Of a stretch of DNA of 64,000 bases, positions 25,611 through 34,147 are shown piece by piece (positions within the stretch are counted from its first letter, which is position 1; the number at the start of each line of letters is the position of its first letter). This DNA is from CAXNKH01 sp049296795 (lineage in GTDB: Bacteria > Pseudomonadota > Gammaproteobacteria > Burkholderiales > Burkholderiaceae_C). The notes under the pieces were generated by a model. The model ran no database searches. It saw only the letters and a list, made by a program, of their open reading frames with translations, and was not told the DNA's origin. The position numbers and the translations under genes are program-made. Location: the NCBI GenBank assembly GCA_049296795.1, contig JBAQTC010000054.1:1-64000 (forward strand), written 5' to 3'.

Positions 25611-25636
25611 TAAAGGTATTATATGCCATACCTTTA
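25611..25636. promoter_or_regulatory. Perfect 9-bp inverted repeat, operator candidate
   Basis: TAAAGGTAT (25611-25619) and ATACCTTTA (25628-25636) are perfect reverse complements with an 8-base spacer TATATGCC. They lie between the divergent GMC oxidoreductase and enolase-superfamily genes, 11 bases before the latter's ATG, a position suited to repression. The left half AAGGTATTATAT resembles AAGGTACTATAT before the GntR gene, hinting at the same regulator. Confidence 0.65.
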
Positions 25637-25647
25637 GACTTTTAACC

Positions 25648-26817
25648 ATGAAACTCGCTGATCTTCCCTCTCCGCACACTTCGACCGAGTCCTTGGCCTT
25701 GCGCCTGGTCAGCTTGCAAGCATTTGTCCTGCGCTGCCCGAGTCCGGTTCCGGTCCGGACCTCCTTTGGCGTCATGCACGACCGACCTGCAGTTTTTGTT
25801 CGCGCGCAATCCAGCGACGGCGCCATCGGCTGGGGCGAAATTTGGTGCAACTTTCCGGCCTGTGGCGCAGAGCACCGCGCCAACTTACTCACGACAGTGC
25901 TGGCGCCTTTGTTACTTCAACAAGATTTTTCCGATCCGGTCCAGGCTTTTTCCGAAGCCACCCACAAAACAGAAATCCTCGCGTTGCAATGCGGGGAAGC
26001 GGGACCGATAGCCCAGGTCATCGCCGGAATTGACTTGGCACTTTGGGACTTGTGCGCCCGCCGTGCAGGTTTACCTCTGTTTCGCTTGCTCGGTGGTCAG
26101 CAGCCTTTGGTTGCGGTCTATGCCAGCGGTATTAACCCCGACGCAGCGCTGGCACAGGTTCAACGCAAACACGCTGAAGGATACCGTGGCTTCAAACTCA
26201 AGATCGGTTTTGAGGCGCACCACGATCTGGCCAACTTGGAACGTCTGCGAAACTGGCTTGGCGCTGGAGCCAAGCTGATGGCCGACGTCAACCAGGGCTG
26301 GCAGCTCGAGCAAGCGCTGGCCATGCAACAACCGCTACAGCGCTACCAGCTCGACTGGTTGGAGGAACCGCTGCGCTGCGACAGCCCGCCTAGCGACTGG
26401 CACCAGTTAAGTGCCGTCAGTGAACTGCCACTGGCAGCAGGCGAAAACCTGATCGGAGCGAAACGTTTTCAACAAGCCTTGGATAGTCGTGTCTTTGCCG
26501 TGTTGCAACCCGACCTGGCCAAATGGGGTGGGATTTCAGGTGCTTGGCCGGTGATCCAAAAAATCCGCGAACAAGGAATCCGGTTCTGCCCGCATTACCT
26601 CGGCGCAGGAATTGGTTTAATGGCTTCGGCCCATGTGTTAGCAGCAGCCGGTGGCGACGGCCTGCTCGAAGTCGATAGCAACGACAATGCTTTGCGTAGC
26701 CTGCTCGCACCACCTTTGCAGCAGCTGGAAAATGGTTGTATCCGACTCGAGGAAAAACCTGGCATCGGCATCACGCCTGATCTCGCCATACTGGAACGCG
26801 CCTGCGAGAAACGGTAA
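25648..26817 (+). CDS. Enolase-superfamily enzyme, mandelate racemase subgroup
   Basis: A 389-residue enolase-superfamily member. The C-terminal barrel carries the KxK base motif (KLKIG near 193-197) and three acidic metal ligands in ADVNQGW, WLEEPL and AAGENL. A likely Asp/His dyad appears in QPDLAKWGG and CPHYLGAGIG, the pattern of the mandelate racemase and sugar-acid dehydratase subgroup. It should abstract an alpha-proton from a carboxylate, with racemisation or dehydration as outcome. The substrate is unknown. It diverges from the GMC oxidoreductase and has a perfect inverted repeat over its promoter. A longer start at 25603 would overlap that operator and is unlikely. Confidence 0.8.
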   Translation: MKLADLPSPHTSTESLALRLVSLQAFVLRCPSPVPVRTSFGVMHDRPAVFVRAQSSDGAIGWGEIWCNFPACGAEHRANLLTTVLAPLLLQQDFSDPVQAFSEATHKTEILALQCGEAGPIAQVIAGIDLALWDLCARRAGLPLFRLLGGQQPLVAVYASGINPDAALAQVQRKHAEGYRGFKLKIGFEAHHDLANLERLRNWLGAGAKLMADVNQGWQLEQALAMQQPLQRYQLDWLEEPLRCDSPPSDWHQLSAVSELPLAAGENLIGAKRFQQALDSRVFAVLQPDLAKWGGISGAWPVIQKIREQGIRFCPHYLGAGIGLMASAHVLAAAGGDGLLEVDSNDNALRSLLAPPLQQLENGCIRLEEKPGIGITPDLAILERACEKR

Positions 26818-26895
26818 ACCTAAACTCAGCGCTGCGCCTGCCTGCTTGGGTTCCAGCTACGGGGTTGGCGGATCCAGTCAGACCCCCCATCCGTC

Positions 26896-27462
26896 TCAAA
26901 GCTTGAGAAAATGTTCCCGGTAGTGCGCCATTTCATCGATTGACTCGTGAACATCGGCCAGGGCGGTGTGACGCTGCTGCTTTTTAAATGCGCTGTAGAC
27001 CTCAGGGCGCCAGCGTTTGGACAATTCCTTGAGTGTGCTGACGTCCAGATTGCGGTAATGGAAAAATGCCTCGAGCTTGGGCATGTACTTGACCAGAAAA
27101 CGACGGTCCTGGCCGATGCTGTTGCCACACATGGGGGAGCCATTTTTGGGAACGTATTGACTCAAAAAAGCAAGCAACTGGTCTTGCGCCTGATCTTCTG
27201 TCAGGGTTGATGCCTTGACCTTGTCAATCAGTCCGCTCTTGCCATGGGTGCCCTTGTTCCATGCGTCCATCTTGTCAAGTAACTCGTTACTTTGATGGAT
27301 CACCAGTACCGGGCCTTCGATCCGGGGTTCCAGATGCGGCCCCGTCACAACCACGGCTATTTCGATGATGCGCTCAGTGTCAGGCTCCAGTCCCGACATC
27401 TCGCAGTCGAGCCAGATCAAGTTTTGATCGGATTTGGTGAGTTGGGGTGTGATATCGGTCAT
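26896..27462 (-). CDS. orn: Oligoribonuclease
   Basis: A 188-residue DEDDh 3'-5' exonuclease, normal length. It has IWLDCEMSGLEPD (first Asp and Glu), GNSIGQDRRFL and HTALADVHESIDEM with the catalytic His and last Asp. It degrades the 2-5 nucleotide RNA ends, including pGpG from c-di-GMP turnover, in the cytoplasm. It is divergent from the M48 protease gene with a 36-base gap and convergent with the enolase-superfamily gene. Confidence 0.95.
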   Translation of the reverse strand: MTDITPQLTKSDQNLIWLDCEMSGLEPDTERIIEIAVVVTGPHLEPRIEGPVLVIHQSNELLDKMDAWNKGTHGKSGLIDKVKASTLTEDQAQDQLLAFLSQYVPKNGSPMCGNSIGQDRRFLVKYMPKLEAFFHYRNLDVSTLKELSKRWRPEVYSAFKKQQRHTALADVHESIDEMAHYREHFLKL

Positions 27463-27498
27463 AGCGTCGATTGTCGCCGATGGCCTAAACTCGACACC

Positions 27499-28785
27499 AT
27501 GTTTTCGAATTTATCCCCCTCACTTAGCTTGAGTCTGGCCTTGGCTCTGGCGCTGCTCCTTGGTCTGCTCATTAAATTTTGGCTGGCCGCGCGTCAGATC
27601 CGCCATGTGGCGCAGCATAGGCAACTGGTCCCTGCGGCATTCGCCCACACCATCGAGCTGGCCGCCCATCAAAAGGCTGCTGACTACACCATCACCAAAG
27701 CGCGATTTGGGCTGCTAGAGCTTGCCCTGGGCGCGGCTTTACTGCTGGGTTGGACCCTGTTGGGTGGTCTGGACTGGCTCAATCAGACGCTGCTGGCTTG
27801 GATCGGCATGGGAATGACACAACAACTCGCTTTGCTGGTGGCCTTTACCCTGATCAGTGGGCTGTTGGAACTGCCTCTGGGGCTGTACCAGACTTTCGTG
27901 ATTGAGGAGAAATTTGGTTTCAACAAAATGACGTTCAAACTGTGGCTGATCGATTTGCTCAAATCAAGCTTGATTGGGGTGTTGATCGGCCTGCCAATCG
28001 CAGCCGTGATACTTTGGCTAATGGCTTCAGCCGGTAGTTCCTGGTGGCTGTGGGCCTGGGCCGTATGGATGGGATTGAACTTGTTGTTGCTCCTGATTTA
28101 TCCGAGCTTCATCGCGCCCTGGTTCAACAAATTTCAGCCGCTTGAAAACGAAATGCTCAAAGCCCGTGTGACGGCGTTGATGAATCGCTGCGGCTTCTCC
28201 GCCAAAGGACTTTTTGTCATGGATGGCAGCAAGCGCAGCGCTCATGGCAACGCCTATTTCACAGGTTTCGGCGCCTCCAAGCGAGTGGTGTTTTACGACA
28301 CCTTGCTGGCTAAACTTTCACCCAATGAAGTCGATGCCGTGCTCGCCCATGAACTGGGACACTTCAAACACAAGCACATCATCAAACGTATCATTAGCCT
28401 GTTTAGCTTGAGCCTGGCGGGTTTTGCATTGTTGGGCTGGCTGAGCACCCAAGCCTGGTTTTATGTCGGCTTGGGCGTGCAACCCAATCTGGCGAGTACA
28501 CCGCTTATGTCCGCGCCCAATGATGGCTTGGCGCTGCTGTTGTTTCTGTTGGTCTCTCCCGTTTTCAGTTTTTTCTTGACGCCCTTGATGGCCAGTTTTT
28601 CGCGTCGCCATGAATTTGAAGCCGATGCCTACGCCGTGGAAAAAACCAGTGGTGTGGACTTGGCCAGCGCCTTACTCAAGCTTTACGAAGACAATGCTTC
28701 AACCCTGACACCGGATCCGCTTTTTGCCAAGTTTTATTACTCTCACCCCCCGGCAGCGGAGCGTTTGGCTAGGCTCGGGGCCTGA
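27499..28785 (+). CDS. M48 family membrane zinc metalloprotease (Ste24/CAAX-like)
   Basis: A 428-residue membrane protease. It has about seven hydrophobic segments, the zinc motif HELGH in LAHELGHFKHKH near 290, and the third ligand in HEFEADAYAVEKT near 373. The layout and length match Ste24-type M48A peptidases rather than the shorter HtpX. It probably removes damaged or misfolded membrane proteins. The ATG at 27499 gives an N-terminal hydrophobic segment. It starts a small plus-strand unit with phhB and rsgA. Confidence 0.88.
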   Translation: MFSNLSPSLSLSLALALALLLGLLIKFWLAARQIRHVAQHRQLVPAAFAHTIELAAHQKAADYTITKARFGLLELALGAALLLGWTLLGGLDWLNQTLLAWIGMGMTQQLALLVAFTLISGLLELPLGLYQTFVIEEKFGFNKMTFKLWLIDLLKSSLIGVLIGLPIAAVILWLMASAGSSWWLWAWAVWMGLNLLLLLIYPSFIAPWFNKFQPLENEMLKARVTALMNRCGFSAKGLFVMDGSKRSAHGNAYFTGFGASKRVVFYDTLLAKLSPNEVDAVLAHELGHFKHKHIIKRIISLFSLSLAGFALLGWLSTQAWFYVGLGVQPNLASTPLMSAPNDGLALLLFLLVSPVFSFFLTPLMASFSRRHEFEADAYAVEKTSGVDLASALLKLYEDNASTLTPDPLFAKFYYSHPPAAERLARLGA

Positions 28786-28814
28786 AGTCCCTCCAACAAT
28801 CACATTACAGCCCC

Positions 28815-29132
28815 ATGTCAACACCCCTGAATCCAATCAAACGCTGTTTGACAGCGACTGAAATCGTCACCGCACTGGCCAAACTCCAGGGCTGGAAACT
28901 GGTGGGTGACGGCCAGGATTTAGCCATCGAAAAGACTTTTGAATTTGTCAATTACTACGAGGCTCTGGCTTTTGTCAATGCACAGGCCTTCATCGCACAC
29001 CGACAAGACCACCACCCCGAACTGACACTGAGCTACAAGCACTGTGTGCTGCGGTTCAATACCCATGACGTGCAGGGTCTGTCGCTCCAGGATTTTGAAA
29101 GTGCGACGCAAGTTGATGCGCTGTTCATTTGA
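28815..29132 (+). CDS. phhB: Pterin-4a-carbinolamine dehydratase
   Basis: A 105-residue PCD/DCoH protein. It contains IAHRQDHHPELTLSYKHCVLRFNTHDVQGLS, with the active-site His-His-Pro and the later His. It dehydrates 4a-hydroxy-tetrahydropterin during recycling of pterin cofactor, usually for phenylalanine hydroxylase. No phhA is in the window. It lies 29 bases after the M48 gene and 9 before the rsgA start. The possible AGMO-like enzyme at 19006 would also need a tetrahydropterin, but the two loci are not adjacent. Confidence 0.9.
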   Translation: MSTPLNPIKRCLTATEIVTALAKLQGWKLVGDGQDLAIEKTFEFVNYYEALAFVNAQAFIAHRQDHHPELTLSYKHCVLRFNTHDVQGLSLQDFESATQVDALFI

Positions 29133-29141
29133 GGTTTGGGC

Positions 29142-30077
29142 GTGAACGCCCCGCCAATACTCAAGCCTGGGCTGGTCGTTGCCAGCCATGGTCGTCATGT
29201 GGTGGTGGAAACGCCCGAAGGCAAGCGCTTGATCTGTCACCCGCGTGGCAAGAAAAATCAGGCGGTGGTGGGTGACCAAGTACTTTGGCAGGCCACGCAA
29301 GACGAAGGGACTATCGAGAAAATCGAGACCCGGCGCAATTTGTTTTACCGCCAGGATGAAATTCGAACTAAGTCATTTGCAGCCAATCTCGATCAAGTTC
29401 TGATTCTGATTGCAGCTGAGCCCGAGTTTTCCGAAAGCCAGCTGTCACGCGCCTTGATCGCTGCTGAAGCCCAAGGCATCAGACCCGTGATTGCCCTCAA
29501 CAAAAGTGATCTGCAGGATCTTTTTGCCCGGGCTTGGGCTCGACTCGAGCCCTATAGACGCATGGGTTATCTGGTCATGCCGCTAGCGCTCAAACCCAAA
29601 ATCAATCCAGTTCCGCCAGACGACTCCAGCGAGCGCCTGCTGCGCCAGGTGGCCGGGAAAATCACCCTGGTTCTGGGGCCCTCGGGTGCGGGCAAAAGTT
29701 CGTTGATCAACCTGCTGGTACCCCAAGCACTGGCTTTGACCAAGGAAATTTCCACCGCCTTGAATTCTGGAAAACACACCACCACCAGCACCAGCTGGTA
29801 TTGGGTTGGGCCAGAGCGCCATACCGCTTTGATTGACTCACCTGGTTTTCAAGAGTTTGGCTTGCACCACATCGACCCCATGCATCTGGCGAGCTTGATG
29901 CCCGACCTCAAGCCCCTCACGCTGGACTGCAAGTTTTACAATTGCAGCCACTTGCATGAACCCGGTTGCGGCTTGTTGGCTGCGCTCAAAGCCGAGGCAG
30001 ATCCACCAGCGATCAGCCCAACACGCTACCGGATCTACAGCGACTTGTTCGCCGAACTGTCTCGCCCCAAGTTCTGA
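29142..30077 (+). CDS. rsgA: Ribosome small-subunit-dependent GTPase RsgA
   Basis: A 311-residue circularly permuted GTPase. An OB-fold N-terminus is followed by the G4-like LNKSD, G1 GPSGAGKSSLIN, G3 DSPGFQEFG, and a C-terminal zinc site (CKFYNCSHLHEPGCGL). It acts in 30S maturation by releasing RbfA. The favoured start is the GTG at 29142, with GAGG seven bases upstream. A TTG at 29136 is less likely. It converges with the CobD/CbiB-like gene. Confidence 0.94.
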   Translation: MNAPPILKPGLVVASHGRHVVVETPEGKRLICHPRGKKNQAVVGDQVLWQATQDEGTIEKIETRRNLFYRQDEIRTKSFAANLDQVLILIAAEPEFSESQLSRALIAAEAQGIRPVIALNKSDLQDLFARAWARLEPYRRMGYLVMPLALKPKINPVPPDDSSERLLRQVAGKITLVLGPSGAGKSSLINLLVPQALALTKEISTALNSGKHTTTSTSWYWVGPERHTALIDSPGFQEFGLHHIDPMHLASLMPDLKPLTLDCKFYNCSHLHEPGCGLLAALKAEADPPAISPTRYRIYSDLFAELSRPKF

Positions 30078-30094
30078 TTTTTACCGCTAATCGC

Positions 30095-31048
30095 TTAGCC
30101 CATCAGTCGGGCCAGCGTGAGCAGGGCGAGCAAGAGCATCCACAACACCACCGAACGCCAGACCAAGCCGACGATGCTGCGCAGATGGGAGACCAGTGGC
30201 TCTTGGGAAGGAACAGCCGTCAGGGTTGATGGCGCTTCTGGGTCTTCTTCAGGCTCGACTGTCGCACTGCTCAAACGCACGTTGATAGCACCTGAGGTCG
30301 CAGCAAGTATGACGCCGTCATTGTTGCTCTCTGTGTTCTGACCGTACTGACGCCAGCTGTCAATGGCCTCTTCAAAACTACCAACCACTGCAAAACCGAG
30401 TGCGGTGATGCGGGCAGGCAACCAGTCAATCAACTGCCAGGCCGTGACTGCCGCGTCATGCGCCAACTCACTGACTCCGGCGTCTTTGTCCAACTGGCGC
30501 CAATAACGCGCCACGAATTCACTGAGTCGATAAGCAACGGCGCCGGTTGGCCCCAGACCCAGAGCTGCCAGCAAGGTATAGCCGGCCAGCACACCAAACA
30601 CATGGCGGTGCGCCGCCAGCACCGAATACTCGATCACGTGCCGAACAATTTCACTGGGCGGCAACTCTGCTGCATCGATTTGCTGCCAAGCAGCCAATAG
30701 GTCACGGGCCCGGGCTTCGTCCCCGGCATCGAGCGCATCGCGAATATCGGTGAAGTGGTGACTGAACTGCCGAAAACCCAGCGTGATGTAGAGCACCACC
30801 ACGCTCCATGCCATGGCCAAAATCCAGCTTGACGTCATCACCAAGAATCCGTGGACTGCCAACACCACCAGCGACGGAACGGCCACCGTGATACTCCAGG
30901 CCAGCCAGCCATGCTGCTGCTTTCCGGCGTCGAAATTCTTGGCCACCATCTGCACCCAGCTGCGAACGCTGGTGTGAACCCAGTTGACGGGATTCAATGG
31001 GCGTGCCTGCTCCAGCAACAAGGCAAACAAAATGGCAAAGAAACTCAT
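30095..31048 (-). CDS. CobD/CbiB-family membrane protein
   Basis: A 317-residue protein with several hydrophobic segments and the CbiB-like stretches VLYITLGFRQFSHHFTDIRDAL near 90-110, LPPSEIVRHVIEYSVLAAHRHVFG near 142-166, and LSEFVARYWRQLD. CbiB proper makes adenosylcobinamide in cobalamin synthesis. No cob genes are nearby, and Burkholderiales commonly carry this divergent relative beside rsgA, where an AmpE-like or cell-envelope role is equally possible. Function unproven. Confidence 0.75.
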   Translation of the reverse strand: MSFFAILFALLLEQARPLNPVNWVHTSVRSWVQMVAKNFDAGKQQHGWLAWSITVAVPSLVVLAVHGFLVMTSSWILAMAWSVVVLYITLGFRQFSHHFTDIRDALDAGDEARARDLLAAWQQIDAAELPPSEIVRHVIEYSVLAAHRHVFGVLAGYTLLAALGLGPTGAVAYRLSEFVARYWRQLDKDAGVSELAHDAAVTAWQLIDWLPARITALGFAVVGSFEEAIDSWRQYGQNTESNNDGVILAATSGAINVRLSSATVEPEEDPEAPSTLTAVPSQEPLVSHLRSIVGLVWRSVVLWMLLLALLTLARLMG

Positions 31049-31095
31049 TCCTCCATCATAGCCTCAGCCTTGGATGGAGCCCTGCAAACCCGGTC

Positions 31096-31797
31096 TCAGG
31101 CGGAGAGGAAACGATAAAAATTACGCAACATGCCGGCGGTCGCACCCCAAATGAAGCGTTCGACCTCGGCGTCCTGATACGGCATGGAAAACCACTCACG
31201 GTGTGCGCCTTCGGCCTCGATCGAATGACGCTGATGGTTCAGCGGATTCATTAAAAAATCCAAAGGAACTTCAAAAATGTCAGCAACTTCGTTGGCATTA
31301 GGAGTCAAAATGAATCCAGGTTGGACTAAGGCTACCACCGGGGTTACGACGAAAGAAGTACCGGTGGTGTAGGTCGGTAAAGCGCCCAAAACCTGAACAA
31401 AATCGGTCGACAATCCAATCTCTTCCTCGGCCTCACGCAACGCAGTCGCGAACGCATCGGCGTCGGTTTCATCTGCTTTTCCCCCTGGAAAAGCGATCTG
31501 ACCTGAATGGGTTGACAGGTGTGAGGTGCGTTGTGTCAACAAAAGTGTTGGGCGCTCGCGCATCACCAGGGCCAGCAAGACGGAAGCGTGCTTGGGCGCC
31601 CGGTTGGAAAATCGTCTTTCGGCCATCACCTCGGGCACCCAGTCTGGCGGGTTGGCAAAACGGGCACGCAAAGCATCCGCCTGCAAGCGCTCAAAGGCAA
31701 CCGCTGGCAGATGCGCATCTACCCCCAGTATTGGGTTCATGCGGGGATCAAAATTGGGGAGCTTAGAAAGCGGCGTGAGGGGAATGAATTCAGACAA
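31096..31797 (-). CDS. NUDIX hydrolase, CoA diphosphatase type
   Basis: A 233-residue NUDIX protein. The box PGGKADETDADAFATALREAEEEIGL has the REAEEEIG core, and the pattern LTQRTSHLSTHSGQIAFPGG is that of NudL-type CoA pyrophosphatases. It probably hydrolyses CoA or oxidised CoA derivatives in the cytoplasm. I place the start at the TTG at 31797, with AGGAG seven bases upstream. The in-frame ATG at 31830 lies inside the rplS operon terminator hairpin and the first non-rare alternative is ATG 31740. Confidence 0.85.
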   Translation of the reverse strand: MSEFIPLTPLSKLPNFDPRMNPILGVDAHLPAVAFERLQADALRARFANPPDWVPEVMAERRFSNRAPKHASVLLALVMRERPTLLLTQRTSHLSTHSGQIAFPGGKADETDADAFATALREAEEEIGLSTDFVQVLGALPTYTTGTSFVVTPVVALVQPGFILTPNANEVADIFEVPLDFLMNPLNHQRHSIEAEGAHREWFSMPYQDAEVERFIWGATAGMLRNFYRFLSA

Positions 31798-31813
31798 AAA
31801 GTGCTCCTGAAAG

Positions 31814-31850
31814 GAAAAAAGCCGCCGCAAGCCAGGGGCTAGCGGCGGCT
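31814..31850 (-). terminator. Intrinsic terminator of the rpsP-rimM-trmD-rplS operon
   Basis: Arms AGCCGCCGC (31820-31828) and GCGGCGGCT (31842-31850) form a perfect 9-bp stem with a 13-base loop. On the minus strand it is followed by TTTTTTCC. It lies 19 bases after the rplS stop and directly upstream of the NUDIX gene. Confidence 0.9.
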
Positions 31851-31869
31851 GATCGTAAACTGACTTGGC

Positions 31870-32247
31870 TTACACAGCTGCTGCAGTTTTGCGGGCCGGC
31901 AGTTTTTCCTTGATACGGGCAGAACGTCCGCTGCGATCACGCAGATAGTACAGTTTGGCACGACGCACATCGCCGCGACGCTTGACTTCGATGCTGGCGA
32001 TCAGTGGGCTGTAGGTCTGGAAAGTACGCTCAACGCCCTCACCGCTGGAGATCTTGCGAACGATGAAACCGCTGTTCAGACCGCGGTTGCGCTTGGCAAT
32101 CACCACGCCTTCGTAGGCCTGCACGCGCTTGCGCGTACCTTCAACCACGTTGACATTCACGATGACCGTGTCGCCGGGAGAAAATTCTGGGACTTTTTTA
32201 CCCAGTCGAGCAATTTCTTCTTGCTCAAGAGTTTGGATCAGGTTCAT
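31870..32247 (-). CDS. rplS: Large-subunit ribosomal protein L19
   Basis: A 125-residue L19. It has the usual opening MNLIQTLEQEEIARLGKKVPEFSPGDTV and the conserved NRGLNSGFIVRKISSGEGVERTFQTYSP. It lies at the 30S-50S interface. It is the last gene of rpsP-rimM-trmD-rplS and is followed by a strong intrinsic terminator. The 138-base trmD-rplS gap has no gene. Confidence 0.97.
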   Translation of the reverse strand: MNLIQTLEQEEIARLGKKVPEFSPGDTVIVNVNVVEGTRKRVQAYEGVVIAKRNRGLNSGFIVRKISSGEGVERTFQTYSPLIASIEVKRRGDVRRAKLYYLRDRSGRSARIKEKLPARKTAAAV

Positions 32248-32385
32248 ATTTTCCTCATAGGATCTTGGACGCGCCAGTGTCGGGATGACACAAAGGGCTT
32301 CAGCGCAATCTGCATTAAAGCGGCCGGCCAGAGGATCGAAAAGCCTTTGATTATAACCAGTTTGTTTGATCCGTGGCCCACGGCC

Positions 32386-33132
32386 TCAAGCCAGTCCCGA
32401 TAAGAAGTCCTCATCCTGGCGACTCAAGCTGGCCGCTGCACGGGCTTGAACAATCAGGTCTGGACGAAATTTCTGCGTAATCCGCAGACGTTGGTCGCGT
32501 CGCCAACGCTCAATCTGCGCGTGATGCCCCGACAGCAATACCTCGGGAACGGCCTGGCCCGCCCAGACTTCGGGTCGGGTGTAGTGTGGGCAGTCAAGCA
32601 AGCCATCCAGCGCCTGGTTGAAGCTGTCAAATTGGTGGCTTTGCTGGTCATTAAGGACACCGGGCTGTAACCGTGCAACCGCATCGAGCAAAGCCATGGC
32701 AGCGATTTCTCCGCCCGAAAGCACAAAATCACCCAAGCTAATTTGCTCATCGACATGGGCATCGATGAAGCGCTGGTCCAGCCCTTCATAACGCCCACAA
32801 ATCAGCGTCGCTCCGGCGCTGGCCGACCAGCGCGCTACGTCGGCATGGTTGAGTGTTTTCCCGATGGGCGAGAACAGGACAACGGGGGCCTTGTCAGCGC
32901 GCTCGGCCTGAATACTTTGTAGACACTGGTGCAGTGGCTCGGCCATCATCACCATACCCGGCCCACCCCCAAATGGCCGGTCATCGACTCGACGGTAACT
33001 GCCAACGGCAAAGTCACGCGGATCAAAAAAACGGACATCGACCCACGCGCTCTCAAACGCGCGGCGCGTCACCCCTTGACTAAGCAGCGGGGCAAATAAA
33101 TCAGGAAAAAGCGTGACGATGTCGAACCGCAT
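32386..33132 (-). CDS. trmD: tRNA (guanine-N1-)-methyltransferase
   Basis: A 248-residue SPOUT enzyme. It has MRFDIVTLFPDLFAPLL at the start, FGGGPGMVMMAEPL, and the knot region ICGRYEGLDQRFID...EISLGDFVLSGGE-type (here QISLGDFVLSGGEIAAM). It makes m1G37 in tRNAs reading CNN codons, preventing frameshifts. The ATG at 33132 lies 10 bases after the rimM stop. The longer in-frame reading to 33204 would overlap rimM. Confidence 0.96.
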   Translation of the reverse strand: MRFDIVTLFPDLFAPLLSQGVTRRAFESAWVDVRFFDPRDFAVGSYRRVDDRPFGGGPGMVMMAEPLHQCLQSIQAERADKAPVVLFSPIGKTLNHADVARWSASAGATLICGRYEGLDQRFIDAHVDEQISLGDFVLSGGEIAAMALLDAVARLQPGVLNDQQSHQFDSFNQALDGLLDCPHYTRPEVWAGQAVPEVLLSGHHAQIERWRRDQRLRITQKFRPDLIVQARAAASLSRQDEDFLSGLA

Positions 33133-33142
33133 GGCATCGAAC

Positions 33143-33727
33143 TCAGTAATCGGGTTGCCAATCGACGTGGATCCGGCGGCCGGGCAAATCCACCTCATCC
33201 ACAAAGGCCGCCACGAAGGGAATCATCCGCTCTTGAACTTGACCGTCGTTCGGATACTCGATCACCAGCACGGTTTGCGCGCCGGTGGATAACAGCTCTT
33301 TGACCTGGCCTAGGGCCAAGCCTTCGCGGTTGAGCACATCCAACCCTATCAAGTCAACCCAGTAATACTCGTCCGTGCCGGCTGTTGGGAAACTCGATCG
33401 CGAAATAAAAATACGGCTTCCGCGCAAAGCTTCGGCGGCATTTCTATCATCCACGCCTTGCGCGCAGGCCACTACCGTGTCCGAATGTTCCTTGGATTCC
33501 CTGATGGCGAGCTTGACTACGCCGGAAAAGGTTTTCGGGCCTTTTTCAGTTGGAAGCAGATACCAACGCTTGGAAGAAAATAGTGCCTCAGGGCTTGCAC
33601 TGTAAGGCAGAACCTTAAACCAGCCCTTGATGCCCCAGGCATCAGCAATTCGGCCCACCTCAATGGCATCCGCAGGCAGTTCAGCGGCGTCGAGACTGGG
33701 CATCATAAAAAACAAAGGGGCGCCCAT
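33143..33727 (-). CDS. rimM: Ribosome maturation factor RimM
   Basis: A 194-residue RimM, slightly long. It has IEVGRIADAWGIKGWFKVLPYS at the N-terminal domain and a C-terminal PRC barrel with EYYWVDLIGLDV...MIPFVAAFVDEVDLPGRRIHVDW. It assists 16S 3' domain assembly with S19. It lies 36 bases after rpsP. The start at 33727 or the ATG-ATG pair at 33706 and 33703 are both possible. Confidence 0.95.
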   Translation of the reverse strand: MGAPLFFMMPSLDAAELPADAIEVGRIADAWGIKGWFKVLPYSASPEALFSSKRWYLLPTEKGPKTFSGVVKLAIRESKEHSDTVVACAQGVDDRNAAEALRGSRIFISRSSFPTAGTDEYYWVDLIGLDVLNREGLALGQVKELLSTGAQTVLVIEYPNDGQVQERMIPFVAAFVDEVDLPGRRIHVDWQPDY

Positions 33728-33763
33728 CGCTGATGGCGATAGCCCTCCCCTGTTAGCACCGGA

Positions 33764-34015
33764 TTAAGCCGCCTTTTTGGCAGCTTGCTGAATCAGACGA
33801 TCCACCGTGGGGGAAGCCTGGGCACCAACACCTTGCCAATAGCTCAGGCGATCTTGCGCAATGCGAATGCTCTCTTCATTGGCGGTCGCAATCGGGTTGT
33901 AAAAACCAATGCGCTCGATGAAGCGGCCGTCGCGGCGTGTACGCTTGTCAGCAACGACAATATTGAAGAAAGGGCGTGCTTTTGCACCGCCACGAGAAAG
34001 TCGGATGACGACCAT
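33764..34015 (-). CDS. rpsP: Small-subunit ribosomal protein S16
   Basis: An 83-residue S16 starting MVVIRLSRGGAKARPFFNIVV and containing RRDGRFIERIGFYNP. It is the first gene of the conserved rpsP-rimM-trmD-rplS operon. Upstream on the minus strand a TATAAT (34133-34128) is a plausible -10 element about 115 bases before the start. It lies within the divergent gap to the GNAT gene. Confidence 0.97.
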   Translation of the reverse strand: MVVIRLSRGGAKARPFFNIVVADKRTRRDGRFIERIGFYNPIATANEESIRIAQDRLSYWQGVGAQASPTVDRLIQQAAKKAA

Positions 34016-34147
34016 GATTTATCCTTTGGGTGACGGAAATTACTTCCCGTCATTTAATTCAGCACTTAATCCAGTGTTGAGACACGCGACATGGCCACCC
34101 GGCCAGCGACACACTGAATAGCCTGCCATTATAACGTTTTCACATTT

